Shown piece by piece: positions 44,961-54,971 of a stretch of DNA of 64,000 nucleotides. Location: assembly GCA_003255025.1 (NCBI GenBank), contig QANY01000163.1, positions 346,501-410,500 of the forward strand, given 5' to 3'. Both the position numbers and the translations under genes were made by a program. Under the pieces are notes generated by a model that worked only from the letters and a program-made list of their open reading frames with translations, was not told the DNA's origin and made no database searches. The first letter of the stretch is position 1. Each line of letters opens with the position of its first letter. Source of the stretch: Datisca glomerata. Its lineage: Eukaryota > Streptophyta > Magnoliopsida > Cucurbitales > Datiscaceae.

Positions 44961-44986
44961 ATAAAAAAAACCTACAGTATTGAGGA
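44961..44986 (+). other. LINE 1 A-tail and downstream target-site duplication
   Basis: ATAAAAAAAA (44961-44970), three bases, then ACAGTATTGAGGA, resembling ACAGTACTAAGGGA at 36894-36907. The position directly after the tail supports a true LINE insertion end. Confidence 0.6.
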
Positions 44987-45079
44987 CCCAAAGTTCACAT
45001 ATAATAAGCACAAGAGGATTAATTCCCATCTCCATCAATTAAAATATATTATAATAATTATGGAAACATCCGTCACCCA

Positions 45080-45261
45080 TTTTCTCTTTCGTTCTTCTTA
45101 AATACCCGATCTATAAATAATTCATACTCTTCATTTTCTCCTTCATATTCACTCCCACATTTTCCTCCTCTCCAAACACTCCACACCAAAAGAAAAAGAA
45201 ACAAAAATTCTCAATTTCCATTCCACTGGTTACTCTGCGACAACCCACTTCTCTATTGAAC
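45080..45261 (+). promoter_or_regulatory. Promoter and 5' UTR of the ERF gene
   Basis: CTATAAATAATTC at about 45110 is a good plant TATA box. It is followed by a CT-rich stretch (45128-45180), typical of a transcription start and 5' UTR, and then the ATG at 45262. The TATA-to-ATG distance of about 150 bases is normal. Confidence 0.55.
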
Positions 45262-45552
45262 ATGACAAAAACAGAGCTCAAAGTCAAACTTGAACCTGGG
45301 TCATCAAAATCAACGGCATTAACACCATCATCATCATCAAGTTGTAAGATTAAAAAGTACGAAGGAGTAAGAAGGAGTACCTGGGGATCATGGGTATCAG
45401 AAATAAGAGCACCCAATCAGAAAATAAGGACATGGTTAGGTTCATATTCAACGGCTGAGGCAGCAGCCAGAGCTTATGATGCTGCTCTCTTATGCCTCAA
45501 AGGCTCTCCAGCTAATCCCAATCTCAACTTTGAGAAGGAAAGAAGAAGATAG
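45262..45552 (+). CDS. AP2/ERF transcription factor, short (ERF012/ERF014-like)
   Basis: A 96-residue protein from ATG at 45262 ([13 protein letters not shown]); the codon six bases upstream is TTG, not ATG. A serine-rich stretch (residues 22-27) precedes one AP2 domain (about 33-90): [43 protein letters not shown]2 domains bind GCC-box or DRE DNA in the nucleus; WVSEIR and the [14 protein letters not shown] text point to the DREB-side ERF012/013/014 group. Relatives are usually over 190 residues, with an acidic C-terminal region; here TAG follows EKERRR directly after the domain. Swaps such as VRRSTWG for VRMRSWG and QKIRTW for QKTRIW suggest relaxed constraint. It could be a truncated gene or a young pseudogene. 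Confidence 0.7.
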   Translation: MTKTELKVKLEPGSSKSTALTPSSSSSCKIKKYEGVRRSTWGSWVSEIRAPNQKIRTWLGSYSTAEAAARAYDAALLCLKGSPANPNLNFEKERRR

Positions 45553-45712
45553 AAAAGATGAGTCAATTTTTTATACCAGAGATAATGGAAAGGAAGAGGG
45601 TGGGGTATTTTTGTATTAAAAAAATTTACGGTTAGTTTTAACCCTTTAATTTAATGGAAATATATTTTTTGAAGTTTTCTCAAACTACAGGATACAAAAA
45701 TATGAAAAAAAT
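45553..45712. other. Short spacer between ERF gene and Mutator-like element
   Basis: AT-rich; no feature. The text before the transposon (ATATGAAAAAAAT) and after it (AAAAAATTAGGCG at 50318) fits one interrupted A-rich sequence. Confidence 0.4.
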
Positions 45713-46000
45713 GGGTAAACTATAATTTTACCTCCAGTTGTTTGGAGTAGTTTTCATTTTAAATCATCAATTTTAAAAATTAACAGAGTAGACACTACAA
45801 TTATGTTTTACATTCACATTATACCTTCTGTAGCACATCCGCTTAAAAATAATAACGGTCCATCATAATCTGCATACGTGACATTAGTGGTAAGTAGTTT
45901 AACTTTTTAATTTACCCAGCTACCACATTGGATGAATTATCCAAAATACCCTTAATTCCCCCTCCCTTTTTTCTTCTTCCTCCTCCCTCATTCGCGAACA
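45713..46000 (+). repeat. Left terminal inverted repeat of the MULE
   Basis: Pairs with about 50040-50317 on the opposite strand. Shared blocks include TTCTGTAGCAC (left) / TTCCGTAGCAC (right, reversed), AAAAATAATA and ACGTGACATTA. The inner limit is approximate. Confidence 0.8.
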
Positions 46001-46384
46001 TAGTTCTTCATTTGACCTTCTTTTTTTTTGCAGAGTTCTTCCTCCTCCGCTCCATTTTTGCAGAGTTCTTCTTCCTGTTCGTTTGTGAGCAGACTCAAGT
46101 TCTTCTTCCTCTTCATTAGCGAGCAGACCCGAGCAACAGCATTTCGATATTTAGGGTAAATTTCTGAGTTCGAGATTAGGGTAAATGTTTGCTAATTTGT
46201 CATACTATTTTATGTTGCAATTCAAGTAAGATTAAATTTATGTGCAAATCAACTGTGGGGGTTATAAATTTGCTGAATTTCAATGGGTGCGGCGGTGTGG
46301 CTAAGGTATGAGATAGCTAGTTCCAGTATGGACTTCCTGACCAGTGCTCTCCGACTCCTATTGGATTTTCATCCATATAGTCCA

Positions 46385-46992
46385 CCCCAGATTATCTGGA
46401 CTTCCTTTGTTGTTAGTGGTAGGAGAGGAGGATAAGTAGGTGGAAGTGGTGCTCGCTTAGTCCTTATATCACTATATATGGTTTGCCTTCAATATGCTTT
46501 GAGATTTGGATTCATGGTGACAAATAATGAAGTCGAGTATGAAGCGTTGCTGGTAGGGTTAAGGCTAGCGGCAACACTCAAGGCAAGAACATTAAAATTC
46601 ATAGTGATTCTCAACTAGAGGTAGGGCAAGTCAAGGGAGAGTTCCAAGCTAAGGAAGCGCGCATGGATTCCCTCCTCACCAAGATAAAGTAATTGTTGCG
46701 CAAAGTCGACGTTTACGAAATAAACCACATACCTCAGACCCAAAACCACAATGCTGACTCCCTAGCGTGACTCGCTTCGACCTCACGATATAAACTGAAC
46801 ATGATAATTCATGTTGAGTATCTACCATCGCCCAACTCGAAGACGACAAAAGTCAGAAGACTTCAAAACATCCTAGGTGGAATGGACGGATCCGATCATC
46901 AAATACCTAAAGGAATGAGAGCTAGCAACAGAAAGGAATGAAGCTATATGAGTCATGTATGCATCAACCCGATAAGCCTAATATATCATGCA
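46385..46992 (+). pseudogene. Ty3/gypsy Tat second-RNase H fragment inside the MULE
   Basis: Reads GSGARLVLIS, QYALRFGFMVTNNEVEYEAL, LVGLRLAATLKARTL, then with frame changes QVKGEFQAKEARMDSLLTKI, VDVYEINHIPQTQNHNADSL and WTDPIIKYLKE. This is the archaeal-type RNase H and following linker of a Tat-like element different from gypsy 1 and 2. About 610 bases without LTRs; either a captured piece or a remnant of a larger insertion. Confidence 0.8.
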
Positions 46993-47200
46993 AGATAGGT
47001 AAAAATCAGTAGTTGGGGTTATAATTTCTCATACTAATTTCTTGCTAATTTCGTCTTTTGCAAGATGAATTTTGTTCTATTTATTTTAGTGTTTAGTGCT
47101 TCTAAATCTGTATATCATACGTTAGTTGGGGCTATAAATGTACTAGATTATTGGCATGGCTTTTTCAACCTCAAGGACATCCATTTCACATGGACGTTGA

Positions 47201-47613
47201 TGGCTACCACTATGCTATTGTGGAGTTGTTGCTCAGATCAGAACATCGTGGACACAAGCAAACCCAGAGAGGAGATTTTTTTGGTTGCCATGCATACTTA
47301 TTGAGCCTATGCTATAATATTTTACGGTTTTACTAAACATTTGGAACATCTATCTAATATTGTATTGTTTTACTATTAGGGTGGGGATGATCCAGGTTGT
47401 GGATATTTTACTTGGTGTGGAGATGATTTACCAAATTCAAAGGAAATGATTAAGCTTTTGAAGAAAAAACTGAAATTGTTGAATGAACAATATCAGTCCA
47501 AAATGAAGAAGATGTGGTTATTTATAGTATTATCATGGCTTGTAATTGTATATATATTATTAATAGGATGCCTTAAAGAAGATGTTAATGGTGGTTTATG
47601 TAAATTAGGCTAA
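47201..47613 (+). CDS. GRF-type zinc-finger protein with C-terminal membrane segment, two exons
   Basis: Exon 1 (from about 47201, ending about 47300) reads LPLCYCGVVAQIRTSWTQAN and PERRFFGCHAY; exon 2 (47380-47613) reads GGDDPGCGYFTWCGDDLPNS. Together they give the GRF zinc finger (C.CG...SWT..NP.RRF.GC... C.YF.W.D). A lysine-rich coiled stretch (KEMIKLLKKKLKLLNEQYQS) and a hydrophobic segment (WLFIVLSWLVIVYILLIG) follow, then TAA. An AG acceptor is at 47378-47379; the exon 1 donor is not certain and no clean ATG is in frame. Such short GRF-membrane proteins are common in plant genomes, function mostly unknown. It lies on the strand opposite the transposase. Confidence 0.65.
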
Positions 47614-48299
47614 ATTTATCTGTTTATCTAGGTGTGTTCATGACATTATGTAGTTCCCAACTTATTTGGTACTATTTCAGTGTAACTGATGCCACAATAT
47701 GTATTAATTATGAATTAGTGTCAAATATGAATGAGTATTTTCAATGGAATTAGGATCTCATTAAACCTAAGGTGATTGATTATGAATGAGCATTTTAGTC
47801 TTCCAAAATTGGCATGAGTGCCAAAGAACCTTCAAACTGCATAGAGCATTAAGAAGGTTCAATTGTCCATCACAAGGTGAACTTTCAGTTTTAGTCATAT
47901 ATCATCATGTTTCCACTATCTGTTACATCCAAAAATACATCTAGAATACATTCAAACTAAAGCTAAAATCATATCCAAAATAATAGGTTCTAATTATCAA
48001 AAAATCATCCATTAAAATACATCTTAAAACATCCCAAAAGGAGTTTACAAAAGCATCCAGCAGCACCTATATCAACATATTAACATCCCGAAAAATCATC
48101 TAGCATCACATATATCAACGTATTAACATCCCACAAAAGAACCCCAACACCTATTAACATGCCCTAATCGCCCATATTAAAATCTTAGCACGAAAAAATA
48201 GCACCACCTATTGACATCCACTAAAATAGTATCGAGTAGCATAAAATAGAATCACAAATACTATCCAGTTTATATTACAAAAGCATAAAACATATTCCC

Positions 48300-48960
48300 T
48301 TCTAATAGTAGCACTTTTACCCCTTCCTCGACCTCTCCTAGCAGCAGTAACAGAAATGTTTGCTTGAGTTTCAGCAGCATTGCTTGCTTCAGATGAAATC
48401 TGAAAAGATAAAGTATTGTGAAAATCAAATATATATTGAAATGAACATAAACAAAACATATTACATGTAAAGTAGAAGCTTACTCTAAATCTTACGAACC
48501 TCTTTGCACCCTTACTGGTGCCTATAGCAGTGTTCTTCATTCTTGGGGCCAGTTTTTTTCTTTGTAGCAACTGGAGCCTCCTTACATGTCATCTTATTGT
48601 GCCCAAATGTATGACACTTGCTACAGGTTAGTTTCCCATTCTTTCTCTTAAACACCATTGGATTTGTCAGCTCATCATTGTCTTTTCTTCTATTTTTCTT
48701 TGGCCTCCCAGGTGGCCTTTTGAACTTTTGAGACAACACCATATTTTCATCATTGACGACTTTAGGCCAAAGGTTTTGTATAAAATGAGAATAAGTGGCC
48801 AACATTATATCTTTGTGCTAAAACCTATCAACATACTCATCAGGGTTATTGCCCATAAAGTAAATTCACTGTATGGCATGCATACAAGGAATACCAGACA
48901 CATTCTATCTCTAAGAGCTGCAAAACCTAACAGTAATCACTATCAATGCTTCAACTAGAT
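48300..48960 (-). pseudogene. MULE transposase C-terminus: SWIM finger, AT-hook-like and CCHC knuckle
   Basis: On the minus strand: a damaged SWIM finger (VSGIPCMHAI, about 48900; two stops just before), YFMGNNPDEYVDRF, MLATYSHFIQ, then KRPPGRPKKNRRK (AT-hook-like) and the zinc knuckle GKLTCSKCHTFGHNKMTCKE (about 48590-48640). A later exon-like part ends in RRGRGRGKSAT (about 48315). This is the standard tail of plant MURA-like transposases, which bind element ends in the nucleus. Confidence 0.85.
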
Positions 48961-49290
48961 TCACTATCACTGTCCACATTATTACTCCCTTCACTGTAAT
49001 CATTATCACTTTCATCTTCATCATCAGCATGCATATTCTAATTATCAACATTCAAATCATCAGCATTCAAATCATCAGCAAGCAAAGACTTAGGAGAATG
49101 TGCAATATAAACATGTATAAGTCTAGTAGGTGGAATTACCTTACACATATGCATTACATCCCTATCTCTACCAAACCAGAATCCATGTCTTGCCCAGGCT
49201 TTACGTAATATATGATAGTATACTCAACAACACCAAAATGGTCAAACATGTCCTCTAGTTCTAGCAGACTTGTCTTATCCGAGTCACAGT
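48960..49290 (-). pseudogene. MULE transposase N-terminal region (PB1-like and acidic), joined to the C-terminus by deletion
   Basis: On the minus strand: FDHFGVVEYTIIYYVKPGQD, MDSGLVEIG and, after a frame change, DVMHMCKVIPPTRLIHVYIA, then an acidic tail ADDEDESDNDYSEGSNN and VDSDSESS. This N-terminal layout is seen in plant MURA-like proteins. It runs directly into the SWIM finger at about 48960, so the zinc and DDE catalytic domains (several hundred residues) are missing. Confidence 0.75.
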
Positions 49291-49863
49291 CATAAAAAAA
49301 TTTCAATCAGATGCATATACAACAGAACAGAATTAAGAGATTGAATCAAATGCATTAGTTCACTAAAGATATACCCAACATTTGTTAATCTATGTAAACC
49401 TGGAGAACTAAAAATGCATTTTTGCCTAAACTTTACTTATAATATGCAATGCAGAAAGGAAAATAAATGCAGAACATGATAATGGAGGAAATTGACAATA
49501 TGCTTTGCATACCACTGAATGAAACAACATGAGGACACTTGAATACTAGAACAGGGGAATAGAGGACCTTACATATATTTTCTGAATAGTCGAAGAATAG
49601 AACTCGAAGACCAGATTAGAAGTAACACATATTTTCTGAACATCAACAAAAGTAACATTCGAACCCTATTTTTCAGAAATTCAAACCCTAATTTTATGAA
49701 ATTCGAACCCTAATTTTCTGAAAATCAATTAACAGAATTAACTCGAACAAAACTTGAGTAAGCGATTTGGTAACTCGTGCAAAGACCAGACTCGAACCCT
49801 AATTTTTTGAATACTGGAAGAACATAACAGACTAGAAATTGAAGACCAGACTTGAAAATATAC

Positions 49864-49916
49864 CTCCTCCAAACAGAGAGCTCCAACCTCCTCCAAACAG
49901 AGAGCTCCAACCTCCT
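49864..49916. repeat. 23-base tandem repeat in the MULE
   Basis: CTCCAACCTCCTCCAAACAGAGA occurs twice in a row at about 49864-49916 with a third partial copy, in the leader of the transposase. The nearby text TTCGAACCCTAATTTT-TGAA also recurs at 49660, 49696 and 49790. Confidence 0.7.
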
Positions 49917-50039
49917 CAGAGTCCTTCGACCACCTACAGTAACTCGAATAAAACTTTAAAGTAATTTCGAGCACAACAGTGAGCGATTTCATTGGGCGAT
50001 TTTGCTAACCCTAATCGCCTAAGGGAGGAAGACTACGTT

Positions 50040-50317
50040 TTGGGTGGTAACTTTTCAAAGAAGCGTAAATTTTTTGAAGGGGATAGGTTGGGTTAATTTT
50101 AGCGCCACTTCATTTTGCCATGTAACGGCTGGATAAATTAAAAAAGATTATGTGACGTTAAACTGCTTGTCACGTAATGTCACGTAGGCAGACCATGACA
50201 GACCGTTAAAAGTATTATTTTTAAGAAGAGGTGCTACGGAAGTTCTACCAATTTTTAAAGTTAAGGGTCTAAAATAAAAATTACCCCAAATTATAGGGGG
50301 TAAAATGTAGTTTACCC
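50040..50317 (-). repeat. Right terminal inverted repeat of the MULE
   Basis: Reverse partner of 45713-46000. It ends in GTTTACCC at 50317. Confidence 0.8.
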
Positions 50318-50405
50318 AAAAAATTAGGCGTATATTCTAAATTTTGGTCAAAGTGCATGGGTATATTTTACATTTTAGTCATTAAATTATCAAGATGGAA
50401 CTTCT

Positions 50406-50950
50406 TGTTGGAGAAAATGGTAGTTTGACAACTCTGAACTCAACTAATGGTACTCATACTCTGATATTAGTGGAACCGAGTGCAAGCACATTATACATCG
50501 TATGAAAAATAACGTGAGATAACACGTTGTCAAAACCATTAGGTAATGAATGAGAAACTGTCTCAAAATTTACCCTTTTGAGTAGATCACAAATTTAAAT
50601 GAGAGGTTATCCCGCCACCGCTAGTCTGCTCGGCATGGTATAATACGGTATGGGGTTGATCTTGGAGTTTTGACAATTTTTTTATAATTTTTGGAAAGAC
50701 ATTATGTTTGGCTTATACCTCTTCAATTATCGTATCTCTTCATAACATTACCAAAAGTAACCAAATGTTGGGTCGAATGGCCACGAACCAACTTATATAT
50801 AGTGGTTACTTGTTGCACTAACACAACACACAGAACACACTTTTCCTACACATTACCATACTCTCTTGCTTTTGGGTTTGTTGTGTGTGATTACAAGATA
50901 AAGTTACGTTCGCCAGATTCTGTTGATTGGAGTGCTACTTCTATAGGAAA
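50406..50950 (+). repeat. 3'-truncated 5' LTR of copia 3
   Basis: Matches 54265-54810 (for example GGTTATCCCGCCACCGCTAG versus GGTTATCCCTCCACAGCTAG) including AACCAACTTATATATAG, a TATA-box candidate. The shared text ends at TGCTACTTCTATAG, where internal sequence begins. Confidence 0.9.
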
Positions 50951-51480
50951 GGTGGTGCTTAAAATGACATTTAGTAAAGAAGTCACTCCCAATAATGTTC
51001 TTCATATGTCGTATATTCAAAAAAACTTAGTGTGTGGATCTCTTTTGTAAAAAATGATTTTAAGTTGGTCTTTGTATCTAACAAGGTTTCCTCACTAAGA
51101 ATGATATGTAGTGGGGAAATGAGATTTGTGCGATGGGCTTTTTAAATTAAATGTAATAAATGTTGTCCCGCAGCTTATTAATAATAATAAGGTTTATTGT
51201 TCAGCTTACATGCTCGAGTTCTCTAATTTATGGCATGCTAGACTAAGCCATGTAAATTCTAAAACCTTACTAGGTTAATCAATTTGGACTTAGTACCTAA
51301 GTTTGAAATTGATAATAATCATAATAAATGTGAGATATGTGTAGAATCAAATATGACAAGAATACCTTTTAAATCAATGGAAAGAACTATCAAACCTCTA
51401 GAATTAATTCACAGTGATATTTGTTATTTGAAATATATACAGACTAGAGGTGGTAAAAAGTACTTTATCACTTTATAGAT
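50951..51480 (+). pseudogene. copia 3 protease end and GAG-pre-integrase (broken)
   Basis: GKVVLKMTFSKEVTPNNVLH and NLVCGSLL (50951-51047) is the end of the copia protease. SNLWHARLSHVNSK (about 51225) and CEICVESNMTRIPFKS with LELIHSDICYLKY (51330-51430) are the zinc-binding pre-integrase and integrase start. Frame changes separate the parts. Confidence 0.8.
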
Positions 51481-52000
51481 GATTGTACTAGATATTTTTA
51501 TGTGTATTTGCTAAGAAGCAAGAATTAGGCAATTGAGGTGTTTAAACATTATAGAACTAAATTGAGAATCAGCTTAGTAAAAAGATTAAGGTGTTAAGAA
51601 GTTATAGAGATGGTGAATATGATTCACCTTTTGAGAAATTTTGCTCAGAACATATAATCATTCACCAGATTAGTCCCTACTGACCTCAATTTAATGGTGT
51701 AACTGAGTGTAAAAATCGAACTTTGAAACAAATGATTAATGACATGTTAGTAAGTTTAGGTTTACCCCAAAATTTGTGGGGGGAAACATTGCTTTCTGCA
51801 AATTACATTCTCAACAGAATTCCTCATAAGAAGACTCACATATGAAGTATGGAAGGGTCAATCTCCTACTTTTAAATATTTTAAGGTGTGGGGTGCTTAG
51901 CTAAGGTCGCCATTCCTAAACCTAAACAAGTTAAGATAGGGCCTAAAATCATTGATGTGTGTTCATTGGTTTGCGCTTAATATTAGTGCATATAGGTTTC
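51481..52000 (+). pseudogene. copia 3 integrase (broken)
   Basis: Shows FIDDCTRYFYVYLL-like text at about 51475-51510, VLRSYRDGEYDSP near 51590, then ISPY-stop-PQFNGVTECKNRTL (about 51670-51725) and INDMLVSLGLPQNLWGETL (about 51735-51790). The usual NGVAERKNRTL box reads NGVTECKNRTL. Several stops. Confidence 0.75.
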
Positions 52001-52259
52001 TTGTTCATAAATATGAGATTTTAAATGTGTGTGTTGACACAATAATAGAATCGAGAGATGCCTCAATCTTTGAGAATATATTTCATATAACATGTCAAGT
52101 GAGTCAAATTCACTAAAGAGATCGAGCGATACTACTTCTAATGTCAATCTTGGTTCTATAAATGAGGAAGAGCCTTAGTCAAGGGATAAAGACAACCAAG
52201 TCATTTGGGCCTGATTTTTTGACTTATTTGTAAGAAAATTAACCTCAAAGTTTTACAGA

Positions 52260-53640
52260 GGCAGTGACATCTCCTGAAGCTTCATATTGGAAAGAAGATG
52301 TCAATAGTGAAATTGAATCCATCATAACAAAATCATACTTGAGAATTGGCCGAACTTCCATCAGGAAATAAGTTGTTAGGGTGTGATTTTTGGAAGGAAA
52401 ATGAAGACAGATGGATCAATCAATAAATACAATGCAAGACTTGTGGCTAAAGGTTACAAGCGACGAGAAGACTTGGATTATCTTGACACTCATTCACCAG
52501 TTACGAGGATTACATCTATTCGTATGTTAATTTCTATTTGCAGCATTAAATGGTCTAGAAATATATCAAATGGATGTTAAGAGCGTTTTCTTAAATGGTG
52601 AATTAGATGAAGAATTATAATGGAACAATCAAAAGGATTCATAGTTCTTGGACAAGAGAGAAAAGTTTGTGGACAAATTAAGCCTCTCTATGGATTGAAA
52701 CAAGTACCAAAATAATGATATGAAAATTTTGACAAAGTTATGCTGTCAAATGAGTTTAAAATTAATGAGTGTGACAAACGTGTATATTTTAAGACAAGTT
52801 TGACAAATGTGTATATATTTAATAAATATGTATATTTTATTAACTAGTTTTTGAGATAAAGGACATGAGTGTCGCAGATGTTATTTTGAGAATCAAGATT
52901 TCTAAACACATCTAGCGGATTTATACTATCTCAAGCACATTACATTGAGAAAACACTTGGTAAGTTCAAGAAGTAAAATATAATTCCAGTGAAGATACCG
53001 GTAAATGTAAGTCTAACTCTTCTCCAAACACCAGTGATAGCATATTACAGTTGGAATATGCTCGTATAATCATCAATTTGATGTACGAGATCGGACATAG
53101 CTTGCGCAGTAAGTAAGTTAAGTCGTTATACAAGCAATCCTGGTAAAGATCATTGGAAGGCCATTATAAGAACTTTAGGATATTTAAAAGTGGATATCAA
53201 ATACTAAGGATTCAAAATCCACAAGTGGGTATATTTTTACCATTGGAGTTGTTGTAGTACCTTGGAAGTCCTCCAAACAGACTTACATTGCAAGATCTAT
53301 GATGGAATATGAATGTATAGTTTTAGATAAAGCTGGAGAAGAAGTCCAATGGCTTAGAAATTTTTTAGAGGATATTCCTATCTGGCCTAAGCTTGTGCCT
53401 GCAATATGTATACATTGTGTTAGTCAAGAAGTAATTGGAATGGCACATAGTATCATATATAACGATAAGTCTCGACATATACATCGAAGACACAATACCA
53501 CATGACACTTGCTCTTGAGTAGAATAATTTCCATTGACTACGTGAAGACAAAAGATAATATTGCGGATCTGCTTACAAAAGATTTAACAAGAGAGCAAGT
53601 AAAAAGTTCATCGAGGGGAATGGACCTAAGGCTTATGTAA
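52260..53640 (+). pseudogene. copia 3 reverse transcriptase and RNase H (broken)
   Basis: Reads YWKEDVNSEIESI (about 52290), KMKTDGSINKYNARLVAKGY (about 52400-52460), QMDVKSVFLNGELDEEL (about 52567), IKPLYGLKQVPK (about 52680), then an AT-rich, internally repeated stretch (52770-52860) where the YVDD box should be and is not found. RNase H text includes CSKPWKSSKQTYIARSMMEYE-like DNA (about 53265-53310) and IAMAHSI... ... SRHIHRRHN (about 53440-53500). Non-functional. Confidence 0.75.
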
Positions 53641-53726
53641 CCAAGAATCGACATAGTGACAACTCTACCTAGTTGACTGAAGATCACAAGATCTAGATTC
53701 AGATGGACAACCGAACTATATATGAC

Positions 53727-53790
53727 TCAGTACACACTGGGGAGAATCATATATATATGACTCAGTACACACTGGGGAGAATCATACTCC
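53727..53790 (+). repeat. Short tandem duplication in copia 3 3' region
   Basis: ATGACTCAGTACACACTGGG plus GAGAATCATA occurs at 53721-53753 and again at 53757-53787. It lies between RNase H and the 3' LTR; no function visible. Confidence 0.8.
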
Positions 53791-54264
53791 ATCACATTCC
53801 TATGATGAGACAGTGCACACCTGTCGCGAGAAACATGATAAGTTGCACTTTTAATGATCTCTATAGCTTGTATTTGTACAAGTGGGGTATTGCAGGATAC
53901 TCTTAATGAAAATAACCTATGCATGAGTGTGAATGGGCCTGTTCTATGAGAATTGGTAGGCCGAATTCTCCAAAGCACTCATAAAACCAGGATATGTTCA
54001 AAGCTAAAACGAACACAGACATAAGAACTAACTCTGTATGAAGAATAATTGTGTGATTTATATTGTCTTGGATTACACAAACAGCTGACAATTCAAGGCA
54101 TCATGTCCATTGATTAGCTAAATAATCCTGATAGATCTTCATTAGGGAAAGTTCAAAGTCTTTAACTACTTATCCTAAGGTAGTTATTTTTCATTTGTAA
54201 TCGCACAAGTGTCTGCATTTTTTTTACATGTTTGAGGAAGCCAATTTTTCATTCATGTGGGGAT

Positions 54265-54945
54265 TGTTGGAGAAAATTGTAGTTGACAACTTTGAACTCA
54301 ATTAATGGTACCCATACTCTGATATTAGTGGAACCAAGTGTAAACACGTTATACATCTTATAAAAAGTAACATGCGATAGCACGTTGTCAAAATCATTAG
54401 ATAATGAATGAGAAAATTGTCTCTAAATTTACCCATTTGTATAGATAAGAAATTCGAGCGAGAGGTTATCCCTCCACAGCTAGTCAGCTCGGCATGCTAC
54501 GATATGGTACGGAGTTGATCTTGGAGTTTTGACAAATTTCTTATAATTTTTGGAAAGACATGATGATGTTTGGCTTATACCTCTTCGATTATCATATCTC
54601 TTCATAACATTGTCAAAATTAACCAAAGATTGGTTCGAATGGCCACGAACCAACCTATATATAGATATTACTTGTTGTGAAAACACAACATACACAACAC
54701 ATTTTTCCTACATATTGTCATACTCTCTTGTATTTGAATCTGTTGTGTGCGATTATAAGATAAAGTTACGTTGGTCGATTTCTATCGATTTGAGTGTTAC
54801 TTCTGTAAGAACGAAAGATTTGTCCTATCCTGGTAGCTAGAGACAATTATCAACACCTTGAGCACCTGTGAGGGGGTAAATTCGTCTTAAAGAGACAGCT
54901 TCCGCACTGGATTTGGATCATCATTTTATCTACCTAACTACAAAA
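54265..54945 (+). repeat. 3' LTR of copia 3
   Basis: Starts TGTTGGAGAAAATTG at 54265. Beyond the part shared with the 5' LTR it has GGGTAAATTCGTCTTAAAGAGA (split only by this sentence at 54881-54902), text typical of copia LTR ends. The exact end is uncertain between 54942 and 54955, directly before the CAX exon acceptor. Confidence 0.8.
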
Positions 54946-54971
54946 TCTATAAGTCTTCTCTATGCATGCAG

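Larger units (their letters stand above)
36908..44970 (+). mobile_element. L1-type LINE 1, 5'-truncated, split by a hAT element
   Basis: LINE order: endonuclease (40679-41420), reverse transcriptase (about 42262-43330), zf-RVT (43325-44190), RNase H (44395-44934), then a short A-rich tail (44961-44970). A candidate target-site duplication is ACAGTACTAAGGGA (36894-36907) and ACAGTATTGAGGA (44974-44986), the second directly after the A-tail. If right, the LINE begins at about 36908 and the hAT element inserted only 13 bases inside it. ORF1 is essentially missing. Stops and shifts throughout. Flanking sequence GGGAGACCTAG occurs on both sides of the hAT element as a short LINE-internal repeat. 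Confidence 0.8.
45713..50317. mobile_element. Mutator-like element (MULE) with GRF zinc-finger gene and core-deleted transposase
   Basis: Long terminal inverted repeats: the left end reads GGGTAAACTATAATTTTACC (45713) and the right end, in reverse, GGGTAAACTACATTTTACC (from 50317 leftwards). Similarity extends inward about 250-300 bases (for example ACGGTC, TACGTGACATTA, TTTAATTTA-CCAGC blocks). The A-rich flanks leave the 9-base duplication ambiguous (GAAAAAAAT versus AAAAAATTA). Inside: a Tat gypsy fragment (46385-46992), a GRF-type zinc-finger gene on the plus strand (47201-47613), and MURA-like transposase ends on the minus strand (48300-49290) without the catalytic core. It cannot transpose on its own. 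Confidence 0.85.
50406..54945 (+). mobile_element. Ty1/copia retrotransposon 3, internally deleted
   Basis: LTRs start TGTTGGAGAAAAT at 50406 and 54265. The 5' LTR runs straight into protease-region sequence at about 50951, so the end of the LTR, primer site and gag are deleted. GAG-pre-integrase, integrase, RT and RNase H follow, all broken, then a polypurine-like GTGGGGAT (54258-54264 region). The 3' LTR is longer and ends near 54945. CTTCT occurs just before the 5' LTR and again at 54955, but the LTR end there is not a clean CA, so a target-site duplication is unproven. Confidence 0.85.
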
